Source: Cohnella sp. AR92
GTDB taxonomy: Bacteria; Bacillota; Bacilli; Paenibacillales; Paenibacillaceae
Reading direction: 5' to 3'
DNA: 64,000 bases
NCBI RefSeq assembly: GCF_003990975.1
Contig: NZ_RZJR01000009.1
Location: 62,001 to 126,000, forward strand
A program made the translations under genes and the position numbers. How positions within the stretch are numbered: position 1 is the first letter of the stretch; every line of letters begins with the position of its first letter. Below, piece by piece: positions 45,004-52,990 of this stretch. The notes under the pieces are model-generated. The model ran no database searches. It was given only the letters and a program-made list of their open reading frames with translations, and was not told the DNA's origin.

Positions 45004-45056
45004 AAACCCGCTCTTGGGCAGACCCGCTGTTGGCCGGCTCCCTTGGGCGGGTTTAT
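45004..45056 (+). terminator. hemQ: Probable terminator of hemQ
   Basis: AAACCCGC (45004-45011) pairs with GCGGGTTT (45047-45054) across a GC-rich loop of 35 bases that can also fold. Confidence 0.5.
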
Positions 45057-45210
45057 TTGTTTATCAGGAAGTAAGGCCTGCTAGGATTTGCTCGGTGGAT
45101 TGGTTACTTAGTTGACCTGTTGATTGGTTACGATGTTGTTTGGAGCCGTTGTTGCTTTTTTCGCAATAACTCACTCTCCCCTTGTCCAAACCCTCTACCA
45201 TTACGATAAG

Positions 45211-45915
45211 TTACAGACCTGCGGCGGCTTTGATGCGGCTTCGCTCCGACATGATGAGGTCGCCGGTAACGGCGGGAACAAAGAAGCCTGCCGAAAAGGC
45301 CTGGGCCTTCGGATAGTAGACTGCGCGGAACGATGTTCCGTCCTTTAAGTGGATCCGCAGGAATACCCCCGACTCATGCTGAATCTTAGGATAGACCTCC
45401 TCGAATCCAACGTACTGGAGCTCGAGCACCGCATCGATGAGAGAAGATGCCGCCTCGGGCTTAAAGTCGCCAATCGGGCTGCCGTCGTACCCGCTCTCTA
45501 AGCTGACACGATCGACTCGGCTCCGGATGTCCCAGAGATCGGCAACGGTTTTGGCATGGGGATTTCCATTGGCCTGATACACCTTGTGGTCCGCGACGAC
45601 CCGAAACGTAGCCGCATACCCTTTTGCCTCGTATATAGGAGTACCAACCGCAAGGTAGGAGGCATCGCCGTTTTTGCTTTTGTGGTCGGTGCAGGCATGA
45701 TTGTTCAGCGTATACCGAACTTCGCCGATTTTCTTGCCGAGCTGGCTATCGTCCGCTTTGTCGGAGTTTACGCTGAGTTGGTTGTATGTAATATCATTTA
45801 GCTTCACAAAATCGATCCAATCGATATCGGCGCCGCATCCTCCGCTGCCAAACGGAGCTTTCCCGCATCCCGCAAGAAGCGCCAAAATCAAACCCCAGAA
45901 TAAAAAACGTGTCAT
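45211..45915 (-). CDS. Lipoprotein of unknown function
   Basis: 234 residues. Lipobox L-A-G-C (Cys about 17), then a cysteine-containing, mixed alpha-beta domain. I see no family. The ATG with GGGGGGA eight bases ahead was chosen over a start 12 codons upstream. Encoded alone. Confidence 0.6.
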   Translation of the reverse strand: MTRFLFWGLILALLAGCGKAPFGSGGCGADIDWIDFVKLNDITYNQLSVNSDKADDSQLGKKIGEVRYTLNNHACTDHKSKNGDASYLAVGTPIYEAKGYAATFRVVADHKVYQANGNPHAKTVADLWDIRSRVDRVSLESGYDGSPIGDFKPEAASSLIDAVLELQYVGFEEVYPKIQHESGVFLRIHLKDGTSFRAVYYPKAQAFSAGFFVPAVTGDLIMSERSRIKAAAGL

Positions 45916-46035
45916 GAACGATCCCCCCTTTTGAACATAGACGCATCCCATTTAACAAAAGTTTCCACCTAGCCGCGTAGCAAAATGCAAAATGCTGTTC
46001 CTGCCATCCGAAGCCAAGAACCGACGCGAATAATG

Positions 46036-46087
46036 AAAACAAAAAAGCCGTTTCCCAGATCGTCTTCCGACCTGAGAAACAGCTCTT
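46036..46087 (-). terminator. Terminator of the ndh operon
   Basis: A long imperfect stem (arms 46045-46062 and 46068-46087) followed by TTTTTTGTTTT on the - strand. Confidence 0.75.
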
Positions 46088-46130
46088 GAACTCATTAGAT
46101 CTCGCAAGATCTCGTTAGATCACGCTCGAT

Positions 46131-46412
46131 CTATTCGTCATCTTCCTCTTGAAGCTTCTTCATCTGGGCTTCCCATTCGGCGCGGCGAAGCTCCTCCATG
46201 AATTCCTGGGACATCCGGTCCCGCTCGCGGCCTTTCTCCTTCAGCCTCTCGATGCCCGGCTGAATCAGCAGATCGACCTCCGCCTGCACGATAGCGGACA
46301 GATCGTAACGGCTCTGGGACTCCAGGTAGCTTCCGACTTCCATCAGCGCGTTGTATCGATCAAGCTCGGCCCGGGTGAGCAAGCCTCTGACCTGAACGCT
46401 GCAATGACGCAT
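46131..46412 (-). CDS. Small acidic, coiled protein coupled to ndh
   Basis: 93 residues. After an N-terminal H-C-S-V-Q-V stretch it is largely helical and charged: L-T-R-A-E-L-D-R-Y and later E-E-L-R-R-A-E-W-E-A-Q-M-K-K-L. Its ATG overlaps the NADH dehydrogenase stop (TAATG), so the two are translated together. I do not recognise the family. A longer frame through the ndh gene on the same strand is a shadow. Confidence 0.65.
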   Translation of the reverse strand: MRHCSVQVRGLLTRAELDRYNALMEVGSYLESQSRYDLSAIVQAEVDLLIQPGIERLKEKGRERDRMSQEFMEELRRAEWEAQMKKLQEEDDE

Positions 46413-47605
46413 TACAGGAACTTGCCTTTGCGAAGCACGAGCGGAATTCCGCCGATGATGAACAGGTAGCGCAGATCGATCATCTTCTTGAGCCATGCGG
46501 CGACGCGCCCCTTGTACTTCTTGCCGAATGCGATGCCGATGGCTTCGCCCTTGCCGAGGGAAGCGACCGTGCCCTTGTTCGCGAAGGCGAACGGCTTCGG
46601 CGATTGGCTGCGAATGGCGGCCACCAGGTTGTGGGCGCAATTCACGCCTTGCTGCATCGCGATCTGCGCCGTCGGAGGATACGGACGTCCCTGGTCGTTG
46701 AACATCAGCGAGTTGTCGCCAAGCACGTACACGTTCTCGTGTCCGGGCGCACGCAAGAATTCGTCTACCTTGACGCGTCCTCGCATCGTCTCGAAGCCGG
46801 CGTCCTCGATCAAGCGATTGCCTCTCACCCCGCCCGTCCAGATGACGGTCTGAGACTTGATCTCTTCCCCGTCGCCGACAACGACCCCGTCCGGCGTGCA
46901 CTCCTTGATCGCCGTTCCGATGCGGAAGGTAACGCCCTTCTTCTGAAGGACTTGCATCGCGTATTCGACCAGCTCCGGATCGAAGCCCGGCAGTGCCGTC
47001 GGAGCTGCTTCTACATTAATAATCTTCACGAGCGACGGATCGACGTCGAACTGCTTGCACAGGTCCGGGATCCGGTCGGCTAGCTCGCCGATGAATTCGA
47101 TCCCGGTGAAGCCGGCGCCGCCGACGACGAACGTCAGGTAATCCGTGCGGTGAGGCTCCCGCTTGTAGCGGGCGAATTGGTATTCGATATGTTCTCGGAT
47201 CAGGCGCACCGAGTTAATGCTTCGAATCGTGAACGCATTGTCCGCAAGCCCGGGAATGCCGAACGTCTCGGATTCCCCGCCAAGCCCGATAACCAGATAA
47301 TCGTAGGACAGAGTTCCGTCTTCCAGAATCACCTTGCGATCTTGGGGCCGAATCTGCACGACGGTCGACTTGACGAAGTCGATCTTGAACTCGTCGATCA
47401 GCTTGGAGATGTTCACACGGGCGTTGTCGGGGTGATCCGTTCCGGCCGCCGGCATGTGAAGATGCGTCGTAATATAATGATAATCGTGTTTGTTCACCAA
47501 GGTGACGTCCGCTTCGTTGTAGTTCAACTCTTTCTGCAATCGAAGGGAGGTCAGGATACCGCCATATCCCGCGCCCAAAATCACGATTTTTGGAATGCTG
47601 CTCAT
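46412..47605 (-). CDS. ndh: Type II NADH dehydrogenase (YumB-like)
   Basis: 397 residues. Two Rossmann motifs: FAD site I-L-G-A-G-Y-G-G near 13 and NADH site V-V-G-G-A-G-F-T-G near 162, plus the conserved E-x-A-P and A-Q-I-A-M-Q-Q-G, and a C-terminal helix that anchors peripherally to the membrane. It passes electrons from NADH to menaquinone without pumping. The ATG was chosen by alignment to the FAD site; the ribosome site is weak. A Rex-like site lies within its promoter. Confidence 0.92.
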   Translation of the reverse strand: MSSIPKIVILGAGYGGILTSLRLQKELNYNEADVTLVNKHDYHYITTHLHMPAAGTDHPDNARVNISKLIDEFKIDFVKSTVVQIRPQDRKVILEDGTLSYDYLVIGLGGESETFGIPGLADNAFTIRSINSVRLIREHIEYQFARYKREPHRTDYLTFVVGGAGFTGIEFIGELADRIPDLCKQFDVDPSLVKIINVEAAPTALPGFDPELVEYAMQVLQKKGVTFRIGTAIKECTPDGVVVGDGEEIKSQTVIWTGGVRGNRLIEDAGFETMRGRVKVDEFLRAPGHENVYVLGDNSLMFNDQGRPYPPTAQIAMQQGVNCAHNLVAAIRSQSPKPFAFANKGTVASLGKGEAIGIAFGKKYKGRVAAWLKKMIDLRYLFIIGGIPLVLRKGKFL

Positions 47606-47637
47606 GGTTAATCCCATCCAATCCGAGGTTGTGTTTA

Positions 47638-47665
47638 TATCTATATTATGTGAAAAAAGACACAA
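47638..47665 (-). promoter_or_regulatory. ndh promoter with an embedded Rex-like operator
   Basis: On the - strand TTGTGT (47660-47665), 16 bp, TAGATA (47638-47643). Between them (47648-47665, + strand) ATGTGAAAAAAGACACAA matches 15 of 18 positions of the Rex consensus TTGTGAAWWWWTTCACAA and has the same 8-base spacing of TGTG and CACA. Rex represses respiratory genes when NADH is low. Confidence 0.5.
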
Positions 47666-47928
47666 CTCCTCTGTACCCTATCTGTACGTATGCCTCTTCA
47701 TACTGAATAATATCGGCTTTGCAATCTGTTTTCAAGTTTACATCCTACGAAATTGTTTGGACAACTCCACAAAAATGCAGGCTCTCTTTTGCTTCAAATT
47801 CCAACAAATGTCGACAAAACGGGCTCGGCTATTCCGCTCTCCCCCAATCGAGTTTATAATTGAGAAAGATTCTCCGAAGGTTATTTCATGTCTCGGCGGA
47901 AAATGCATATAAACGGAGGTTGTCATAC
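47666..47928. other. Divergent region between ndh and ferredoxin-NADP reductase
   Basis: Apart from a good TATAAT at 47855-47860 towards the reductase gene (weak -35) and the AAACGGAGG site before its start, I see no element. The DNA is AT-richer than the window. Confidence 0.4.
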
Positions 47929-48930
47929 ATGAGCACGACGAACGAATCGGCCGCATTGGCCGACGTGATTATTATCGGCGGGGGACCCGCCGGAATGTTC
48001 GCCGCTTTCTACGGCGGCATGAGACAGATGTCGGTCACCTTGATCGAGAGCATGCCTCAGCTCGGAGGCCAGTTGGCTGCCCTGTACCCCGAGAAATATA
48101 TTTACGACGTCGCGGGCTTCCCGAAAGTGAAAGCCCAGGAGCTGGTGGATAATCTCCAGCAGCAGATGAGCCGTTTCGAGACCAACATCGTCTTGAACGA
48201 GAAAGTACAGTCCGTAAGCAAGCTGGCCGATCGCCACTTCAAAGTAACCACGGACAAAGGCGCTTACGAGGCGAAGTCCGTGATCATCACGGCCGGAGTC
48301 GGAGCCTTCGAGCCTCGTCGGCTTGAGCTTCCGGAGGCGCCGAAGTACGAAGGCGTCAACCTTCATTACTTCGTCCAGGATCTCGAGCGGTATCGGGGCC
48401 AGAAGGTCTTGATCAGCGGAGGCGGGGATTCCGCGTTGGATTGGGCCCTCATGCTGGAGCCGATCGCCGAGTCCGTTACGCTCGTACACCGCCGCGATAA
48501 ATTCCGCGCCCATGAGCATAGCGTCGAGCTGCTGCAGCAATCGTCCGTCAAGGTCGTCGTTCCGTCCGAGATCGTCGCCTTGCACGGAGAAGATCGAATC
48601 GAGAGCGTTACTCTAGCCGACGTGAAGACCAAAGAAGAAACGAAGCTCGATGTCGATTCGGTCATCGTCACCTTCGGTTTCATCAGCTCCCTTGGTCCGA
48701 TCGGCGAATGGGGCCTGAACATCGAGAGCGGCTCGATCGTCGTCGACACGCGCATGGGGACGAACATCGAAGGCATCTTCGCCGCCGGCGATATCACGAC
48801 TTACCCGGGCAAGCTCAAGCTGATCGCCGTCGGCTTCGGCGAAGCGCCTACCGCCATCAACAACGCGAAGGTGTACGTCGATCCGAACGCGAAGCTGTCT
48901 CCCGGCCACAGCAGCAACTTGAAGATGTGA
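47929..48930 (+). CDS. yumC: Ferredoxin/flavodoxin-NADP+ reductase (YumC type)
   Basis: 333 residues. A thioredoxin-reductase-like fold without the redox CxxC: FAD motif I-G-G-G-P-A-G-M-F near 14, NADP motif I-S-G-G-G-D-S-A near 160, and G-D-I-T-T-Y near 285. Members reduce ferredoxin or flavodoxin with NADPH. ATG with GGAGG nine bases ahead; an upstream frame is unsupported. Divergent from ndh, in the same neighbourhood as in Bacillus. Confidence 0.9.
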   Translation: MSTTNESAALADVIIIGGGPAGMFAAFYGGMRQMSVTLIESMPQLGGQLAALYPEKYIYDVAGFPKVKAQELVDNLQQQMSRFETNIVLNEKVQSVSKLADRHFKVTTDKGAYEAKSVIITAGVGAFEPRRLELPEAPKYEGVNLHYFVQDLERYRGQKVLISGGGDSALDWALMLEPIAESVTLVHRRDKFRAHEHSVELLQQSSVKVVVPSEIVALHGEDRIESVTLADVKTKEETKLDVDSVIVTFGFISSLGPIGEWGLNIESGSIVVDTRMGTNIEGIFAAGDITTYPGKLKLIAVGFGEAPTAINNAKVYVDPNAKLSPGHSSNLKM

Positions 48931-48993
48931 TCGCCGAATGACGGACTTGATGTACTCGTAAAGCGATAAAGCCATCCCATATATTGAAACAAT

Positions 48994-49054
48994 AAGGGCA
49001 TCCTAACTTGGAACGAATCCGGATCGAAGATCCGGCTCCAAGGAGGATGCCCTT
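48994..49054 (+). promoter_or_regulatory. Rod-like hairpin that buries the ribosome site of the next gene
   Basis: Three stacked helices: 10 bp (48994-49003 with 49045-49054), 6 bp (49007-49012 with 49037-49042) and an inner 7 bp (49019-49025 with 49029-49035). AAGGAGG of the zinc-ribbon gene (49040-49046) lies in the right arm, split between the first two helices. No T-run follows, so it is not a standard terminator. It should hold translation low unless opened. Confidence 0.7.
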
Positions 49055-49055
49055 C

Positions 49056-49310
49056 ATGATATGTCCCGCTTGCAATGCTCTCGGCTCGCCAAATCCAACC
49101 TGTCCGGCGTGCGGCTCCGCCGCAAGCGACGAGGGAAGAACCGAGGACTGGAACGGTCCCTACTCCCCGTACTCTCCGGCGGACATTCCGCTCGCAAGTT
49201 CGACATTCCGGCAAGATGCGGCGGAGGCTTGTCTTCACATCGCTTGCTGTCCGCAGTGCGCCGCCACGTTCACCTACCCGGTCTCTTTGTGGAGCATGGA
49301 GAAAGATTAG
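49056..49310 (+). CDS. Small zinc-ribbon protein
   Basis: 84 residues. Two Cys pairs at the start (C3-x-x-C6 and C16-x-x-C19) and a later C-C-P-Q-C (64-68) with a Cys at 59 make a zinc ribbon likely. A Tyr/Pro/Ser-rich middle has D-W-N-G-P-Y-S-P-Y-S-P. The ATG is nine bases after AAGGAGG, which is inside the hairpin upstream. It converges on sda with 9 bases between the stops. Function unknown. Confidence 0.7.
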   Translation: MICPACNALGSPNPTCPACGSAASDEGRTEDWNGPYSPYSPADIPLASSTFRQDAAEACLHIACCPQCAATFTYPVSLWSMEKD

Positions 49311-49319
49311 CCAGCTTGG

Positions 49320-49463
49320 CTATACCGCGAGGTCGTCCGGCAATTTGAGCTTTCTTCTCTCGATCTCGGCCAGCAGCAGATTCAGAAATTCCCGATCCAA
49401 CTGAAGCCGAGTGGCATGATGATAAGCTTCCAACAAGATTTCGTCTGACAACAGCGGAAGCAT
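49320..49463 (-). CDS. sda: Sporulation inhibitor Sda
   Basis: 47 residues. L-S-D-E-I-L-L-E-A-Y-H-H-A-T and D-R-E-F-L-N-L-L-L-A-E-I-E-R-R match Sda of Bacillus subtilis (L-S-D-E-L-L-I-E-S-Y-F-K-A-T, R-D-F-I-E-L-I-E-N-E-I-K-R-R) along the helical hairpin. Sda binds the sporulation kinase dimerisation domain and blocks phosphorelay when replication is perturbed; DnaA activates it. GAGGG lies six bases before the ATG, and a promoter plus DnaA-like boxes are upstream. Confidence 0.88.
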   Translation of the reverse strand: MLPLLSDEILLEAYHHATRLQLDREFLNLLLAEIERRKLKLPDDLAV

Positions 49464-49504
49464 CTCGATCCCTCTTTCATCCCTGCGATTGATAGGCTGA
49501 TGGA

Positions 49505-49533
49505 ATCATAGCATGCGCCGCTAAGGGGGACAA
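49505..49533 (-). promoter_or_regulatory. sda: Promoter of sda
   Basis: On the - strand TTGTCC (49528-49533), 17 bp, TATGAT (49505-49510). Confidence 0.6.
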
Positions 49534-49557
49534 GGGCAGTCGCTATCAACAAGAGCC

Positions 49558-49641
49558 CGTGAATAACATGTGGGCAGAATGTGGGCAAGATACCCGCCCC
49601 CCCGTTTTTTCGGGTGGATATTGTGGATGGAATTATACACA
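49558..49641. promoter_or_regulatory. sda: Cluster of DnaA-box-like sequences upstream of sda
   Basis: One perfect TTATACACA (49633-49641), an 8 of 9 match CGTGAATAA (49558-49566), and weaker sites at 49580-49588, 49613-49621 and 49622-49630 (7 of 9) and 49569-49577. The nearest is 24 bases beyond the sda -35. Bacillus subtilis sda is known to be activated by DnaA. Box density is far above chance in 85 bases. Confidence 0.7.
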
Positions 49642-49733
49642 GCGCGTTAATTCCCATGGATTATAAAAAAAAATGATGGATATTTTCTCAATGATTGGTT
49701 CCGTTTATAGAAAATCCTGTTAACTCCCGGCGT

Positions 49734-50420
49734 CTATTGAGGTCGAGTATTGACTTCCAGTATCCATATTCGTCCATCCCGGTCGATTCCGTAGTCGTAC
49801 CCGAGCTGCCCGACTCCGGGGAAACGGCTCTCCAGGAGCTGGGTCGCCACCCGCGTCAAATTCCGCATCTCATTCTTCTTGGAGATGACGGCCCGGGAAG
49901 ACAAAGAGCGGCGAATGCCTTGCGCGGCCGTCAGCTGCATGCCCCCGCGGCACAGATTCGTGACGAACAAGCCTCTTCGCGCCACCCTTCCAACCATGGA
50001 ACGGAAGGTCCATACCCCGTTCTCCTTCACGAACTTGACTCGGTAATCGATCGGCCTTCCTGACACCGTTGCCAATTGAATGCCTTTCTGGATCAAGTAT
50101 CTCCTTCCCTTGCGCGCGCGATTGACGTGCGCCAGCAATCCGGAGAAGGAATGGAAGGAATGGGTCTTGGTCATGTACGTGCTCCGGTAGGCGCCGCCGC
50201 TGCCGCTGATCTTCATCACGCCGATGCCGCCTCCCCCGCGAACCGGCTTGATGACGACCGTGCCGTGGCTGGCTAGCATCGCCCGCAGGTTCGAAGCCGA
50301 GAACAGGCGCGATGGCGGGATATGCCGGGCAATGTAGGGATTCGTCAGCAGCGTGTTGGTCTTCAACCACTTGCTGGCCAACTGCCGCCCAGACGCAATC
50401 TTAACAACATCCATCCGCAT
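49734..50420 (-). CDS. YheC/YheD family ATP-grasp protein, short form
   Basis: 228 residues. ATP-grasp motifs: V-V-I-K-P-V-R-G-G-G-G-I-G near 55 and L-G-Y-D-Y-G-I-D-R-D-G-R-I-W-I-L-E-V-N-T-R-P at the end. YheC/YheD relatives are linked to the spore coat. At 228 residues this is shorter than the 350-450 usual for YheC/YheD, but it holds the whole catalytic half. AGGAG precedes the ATG closely; an ATG two codons downstream is better spaced. Confidence 0.8.
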   Translation of the reverse strand: MRMDVVKIASGRQLASKWLKTNTLLTNPYIARHIPPSRLFSASNLRAMLASHGTVVIKPVRGGGGIGVMKISGSGGAYRSTYMTKTHSFHSFSGLLAHVNRARKGRRYLIQKGIQLATVSGRPIDYRVKFVKENGVWTFRSMVGRVARRGLFVTNLCRGGMQLTAAQGIRRSLSSRAVISKKNEMRNLTRVATQLLESRFPGVGQLGYDYGIDRDGRIWILEVNTRPQ

Positions 50421-50541
50421 GGTCTCCTTTCACAGAGTATACTTATACATACTCGGACAAAAGGACAGGTTCTTGGATGAATGACGCCGGAGATACGCCC
50501 GAAATGCGGCAATTGCCGATAGGCGCGTCCAACTGCGGCAA

Positions 50542-50577
50542 CAAAAAAGAGCCGGGGGAACCACTCCCCCGGCCCTT
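50542..50577 (-). terminator. Terminator of yutM
   Basis: GCCGGGGGA / TCCCCCGGC stem (50551-50559 with 50565-50573) followed by CTCTTTTTT on the - strand, about 20 bases after the stop. Confidence 0.82.
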
Positions 50578-50592
50578 CTCCGAAATCGACGA

Positions 50593-50949
50593 TCAGCAGT
50601 CGCTGTCCGGCTTGCCCGCTTCGGTTGCGGTTCTGAAGCTGGAGCCGCAGCCGCAGGTGCGCGTCGCGTTCGGGTTGTTCATCGTGAAGCCCCCGCCCAT
50701 GGCGGATTCCTTGAAGTCGATCTCGAGGCCTTGCAGATAACGCATGCTCTCCGAATCGACGACGACTTTGAGCCCGCGAACGTCCAACACGTTGTCATCC
50801 TCGTGCTGTTCGTCGTCGAAGCCCATTCCGTATGATAATCCGCTGCAGCCGCCTTCCTGTACGCCGATGCGCAAGAACAGGTTCGGCAACTCCTCGGCCG
50901 CAAGCATCTCGTGAATCTTCTCTCCCGCTGTTTCGCTGATTGAGATCAT
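50593..50949 (-). CDS. yutM: A-type iron-sulfur carrier (HesB/YutM)
   Basis: 118 residues with the three conserved cysteines C35 (G-G-C-S-G), C99 and C101 (T-C-G-C-G) that hold a [2Fe-2S] or [4Fe-4S] cluster. It carries clusters to target enzymes in the cytoplasm. A tail Cys at 118 is extra. The ATG eight bases after GGAGGG was used; an upstream ATG lacks a site. It lies near nfu and the redox genes as in Bacillus (yutM, yutJ, yuzB, yutI). Confidence 0.92.
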   Translation of the reverse strand: MISISETAGEKIHEMLAAEELPNLFLRIGVQEGGCSGLSYGMGFDDEQHEDDNVLDVRGLKVVVDSESMRYLQGLEIDFKESAMGGGFTMNNPNATRTCGCGSSFRTATEAGKPDSDC

Positions 50950-51055
50950 CTCTGATTCCCTCCTTCGAGCTGACGATATTCGATCGTCCATATCCTAAGT
51001 ATACTCCCGACGTCAATCCCTCTCAAGGGTCGATTAACGAAGAAAACCCGACGCC

Positions 51056-51514
51056 TTAAGCGCCGGGCTCTTCTTCTTTCCATTCCGAGTTGGCTTGATG
51101 CGGCAAAGCTTTGAGCTCGATCCGGCAGCGGAAGCGTCCGTTCTCGTTCAGAAGGAATTCCGACAGCCGTCGGAACACCTGGGCCAGCTCGGGTCCGGTC
51201 GAGTCCGTGTCGATGCCGTAGCGGAATTGATCCGCCGGCAAGCCCCGCGTCTGGAAGCGCTCTTCCTCGCGGTTCTCCGACTCTTTGATCCGGCGCCATT
51301 CCTTCGTCGGCTCGAACTTGTCCGCTTTGCGGACGAGCTGCTCGTAGATATGCTGCTTCTTCAGCCACATGTAATACTGGATCGGGTTGGTCAAGCCCCA
51401 GGCGTTGCTAAGATCTTTTATGGTGTAAGCAGCTCGGTACTTCTGCAAGGTGGCGACTTTGTCGGATTGCTCCATCTGTTCCAGCTCCGCTAACGGGAGA
51501 ATGTCGGGCTTCAA
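51056..51514 (-). CDS. Conserved protein of unknown function
   Basis: 152 residues from the TTG after AGGAAGG. N-terminal half (about 1-60) is helical, with S-D-K-V-A-T-L-Q-K-Y-R-A-A-Y-T-I-K-D-L-S-N-A-W-G-L that resembles a helix-turn-helix, so a DNA- or protein-binding role is possible; the C-terminal half is charged. Not recognised. Two upstream in-frame ATGs (51553 and 51565) lack a ribosome site. Confidence 0.6.
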   Translation of the reverse strand: MKPDILPLAELEQMEQSDKVATLQKYRAAYTIKDLSNAWGLTNPIQYYMWLKKQHIYEQLVRKADKFEPTKEWRRIKESENREEERFQTRGLPADQFRYGIDTDSTGPELAQVFRRLSEFLLNENGRFRCRIELKALPHQANSEWKEEEPGA

Positions 51515-51629
51515 ATGAACACCTTCCTCTTTAATTGGAATTAATGTTACCATAAAGATAACCATAAATTGTTTATTATTCAAGTTGATTCCCGTTTTTA
51601 AGGGAATTTATACCCGTCAAACATTTAAG

Positions 51630-51658
51630 TTGATGTGTTTTATTTAGAAGTTTATACT
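51630..51658 (+). promoter_or_regulatory. mqnE: mqnE promoter
   Basis: TTGATG (51630-51635), 17 bp, TATACT (51653-51658), leader of about 107 bases with no recognised fold. Confidence 0.65.
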
Positions 51659-51771
51659 AACAACTGTTGAGGCGTAACTTCGGAGTGCATTTTTTTGTAA
51701 GGCTAGAAAGTTCTCTTTTTCACAATATCGTCTATTAACCACTACATAACCTTATTAGGAGGTCATCGATC

Positions 51772-52875
51772 ATGACGCTTCTCTCTACCATCTCGGATAA
51801 GAAAATGGCGGAGATTGCCGATAAAGTAAGGGCTGGCGAACGGCTTTCTTTCGAGGACGGCGTTTACCTGTATAAGACGGAGGACCTGCTGACGATCGGG
51901 CAGCTGGCGAACGAGGTAAACCTGCGCAAGAACGGCAAGAAGGTTTATTTTACGGAAACGATGAGCCTCTATTTCACGAACGTATGCGAATCCCACTGCG
52001 CGTTCTGCAGCTTCCGGAGAGATCAAGGCGAAGAAGGGGCGTATACGCTGACTCCGGAAGAGATGTTCGCTTATGTCGACGAGCACATTACCCCTACGGC
52101 TCGAGAATTCCATATTGTCGGCGGCCACAATCCTCATGTAACGTTCGATTATTACGTGGAATCGATTCGCGCGCTTAAGGAGCGTTACCCGAACGTCACG
52201 ATCAAGGCTTATACCGCGGCGGAGATCGACTTCTATTCCCGAATCTCGGGTCTCAGCTACCGCGAAGTCCTGGAGACCTTGATGGCGGCCGGAGTCGAGT
52301 CTCTGACCGGAGGCGGAGCCGAGATTCTGTCGGACCAGTACCGGGACAAAATGAAGGTGGAGAAGGCCGGCATTAAGCAGTATCTGGAGGTTCACCGCAC
52401 GGCGCATCAATTGGGCATGAAGACTCCGACGACCATGCTCTACGGTCCCGTCGAAACGATCGAAGAACGCGTGCAGCATCTCATTCAGCTTCGGGAGCTG
52501 CAGGACGAGACGAACGGCTTCCAGGTGTTCATTCCCCTCTCCATGCAGCCTTCGAGCCCGAAAGCAGGCATTCGCCGCCGCAACTCGGCGTTCGACGATC
52601 TTCGCGCGATCGCGATCGGCCGCTTGATGCTGGATAACTTCCAGCACGTGAAGGCATACTTTATCAATATCGGCACGCAGCTGACGCAGGTAGCCTTGAC
52701 GATGGGAGCTTCCGATGCCCACGGTACAATCGTGCGCGAACGAATCAGCCACGCCGCCGGCGCCCTTACCCCGGCCGGCATTACGCGGGAAGATCTGGTA
52801 TGGCTAATTAAGGGGGCCGGACGTATTCCGGTTGAACGCGATACGTTGTATAATGAAGTGAAGGTTTATGGCTAA
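51772..52875 (+). CDS. mqnE: Aminofutalosine synthase MqnE (radical SAM)
   Basis: 367 residues. Radical SAM cluster C72-x3-C76-x2-C79, with the F-T-N-V-C-E-S-H-C-A-F-C-S-F-R-R context, G-G-G-A-E-I-L near 187, and H-A-A-G-A-L-T-P near the end, typical of MqnE. It makes aminofutalosine for the futalosine route to menaquinone. MqnC is a paralogue with a similar motif; the N-terminal and C-terminal patterns favour MqnE. No other mqn genes are near. AGGAGGT eight bases before the ATG. Confidence 0.87.
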   Translation: MTLLSTISDKKMAEIADKVRAGERLSFEDGVYLYKTEDLLTIGQLANEVNLRKNGKKVYFTETMSLYFTNVCESHCAFCSFRRDQGEEGAYTLTPEEMFAYVDEHITPTAREFHIVGGHNPHVTFDYYVESIRALKERYPNVTIKAYTAAEIDFYSRISGLSYREVLETLMAAGVESLTGGGAEILSDQYRDKMKVEKAGIKQYLEVHRTAHQLGMKTPTTMLYGPVETIEERVQHLIQLRELQDETNGFQVFIPLSMQPSSPKAGIRRRNSAFDDLRAIAIGRLMLDNFQHVKAYFINIGTQLTQVALTMGASDAHGTIVRERISHAAGALTPAGITREDLVWLIKGAGRIPVERDTLYNEVKVYG

Positions 52876-52893
52876 AGTGTGAAACCAAACATT

Positions 52894-52918
52894 AGCGGCT
52901 GCCCCTCAGCCGCTTTTT
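52894..52918 (+). terminator. mqnE: Terminator of mqnE
   Basis: AGCGGCTG / CAGCCGCT stem (52894-52901 with 52907-52914) then TTTTTG. Confidence 0.85.
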
Positions 52919-52990
52919 GTTTTGCTTGGACGGACACGAATTAGTCGAAATACGGAATGGCGCAGTTCAGCTATAAGGAGAAGTGACAAA

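Noticed and set aside
46413..46901. Long leftward frame extending the small charged protein into ndh
   Set aside because: It is a shadow of the ndh coding frame; the real start is the TAATG overlap.
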